NCBI GenBank assembly: GCA_949285105.1
Contig: CASDXH010000011.1
Coordinates: 1 to 32,113 of the forward strand
Reading direction: 5' to 3'
Origin: an uncultured Mycoplasma sp.
GTDB taxonomy: Bacteria > Bacillota_I > Bacilli_A > Mycoplasmatales > Mycoplasmoidaceae
DNA length: 32,113 nt
The notes under the pieces are model-generated. The model saw only the letters and a list, made by a program, of their open reading frames with translations, was not told where the DNA came from and did not search any database. Made by a program: the position numbers and the translations under genes. Positions 32,078 to 32,113 of this stretch are shown in pieces (the first letter of the stretch is position 1; each line of letters begins with the position of its first letter).

Positions 32078-32113
32078 ATGTCTAAAAAAAATAATGTTGA
32101 TCCTAAAATAGCA
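32078..32113 (+). CDS. 5' end of a gene, possibly an insertion-sequence transposase (partial)
   Basis: Only 12 codons lie in the window: MSKKNNVDPKIA. The start is well supported by AAGGAG eight bases upstream. The lysine-rich start followed by Asp-Pro-Lys-Ile-Ala resembles, from memory, IS256-type transposases of Mollicutes, and the masked ribosome binding site fits a transposase. Twelve residues cannot prove this, and any other cytosolic protein is possible. Confidence 0.4.
   Translation, partial: MSKKNNVDPKIA

Noticed and set aside
1-32113. tRNA genes
   Set aside because: No TTCGANTC-type T-loop with matching acceptor stem was found. The few GTTCGATT hits (in recR and ligA) are inside conserved coding sequence.

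Overview
This window comes from a wall-less Mollicute (Mycoplasma sensu lato). The DNA is very AT-rich, and most conserved Trp positions are encoded by TGA, so genetic code 4 applies. Every gene below was joined across its in-frame TGA codons. The large lipoproteins and gene content would fit the Malacoplasma (M. penetrans / M. iowae) branch, but the sequence alone cannot prove the species. All protein genes are on the + strand. The only minus-strand gene supported is the SRP RNA.

Layout. 1-300: a structured non-coding stretch with three hairpins in a row, then the pyrG leader. 301-3973: pyrG (CTP synthase), rbgA (50S-assembly GTPase) and an M20 amidohydrolase, closely spaced and ending in a terminator. 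4203-6341: topA with its own promoter and terminator. 6447-9402: a PLP aminotransferase overlapping a divergent PEP-carboxykinase-like ATPase. 9575-10867: nfo (endonuclease IV) and a Fur-family regulator. 10985-14349: the conserved dnaX-ybaB-recR replication/repair cluster. 14354-14511: the 78-nt SRP RNA gene (ffs) on the minus strand, convergent with recR and divergent from the next gene. 14620-15063: a HIT-family hydrolase.

15090-26803 is the accessory core: three tandem paralogous surface lipoproteins of 1284, 1328 and 1268 aa. They are separated by only 28-37 bp and end at one terminator, and their sequences have diverged strongly around shared blocks. The low-complexity Gly-rich linkers differ from copy to copy. 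I do not recognise the family. Surface-antigen diversification is the likely role, by inference.

26913-31951: deoC, a polytopic membrane protein of unknown function tightly linked to ligA, and hpt (purine salvage). The window ends 12 codons into a gene whose ribosome binding site is buried in an 11-bp perfect hairpin, as in some insertion-sequence transposases.

Nucleotide metabolism (pyrG, deoC, hpt) and DNA maintenance (topA, nfo, dnaX, recR, ligA) dominate the conserved part. The most interesting items are the giant lipoprotein array, the aminotransferase/PEPCK-like pair, a possible slippage site in dnaX, and the masked RBS at the right edge.
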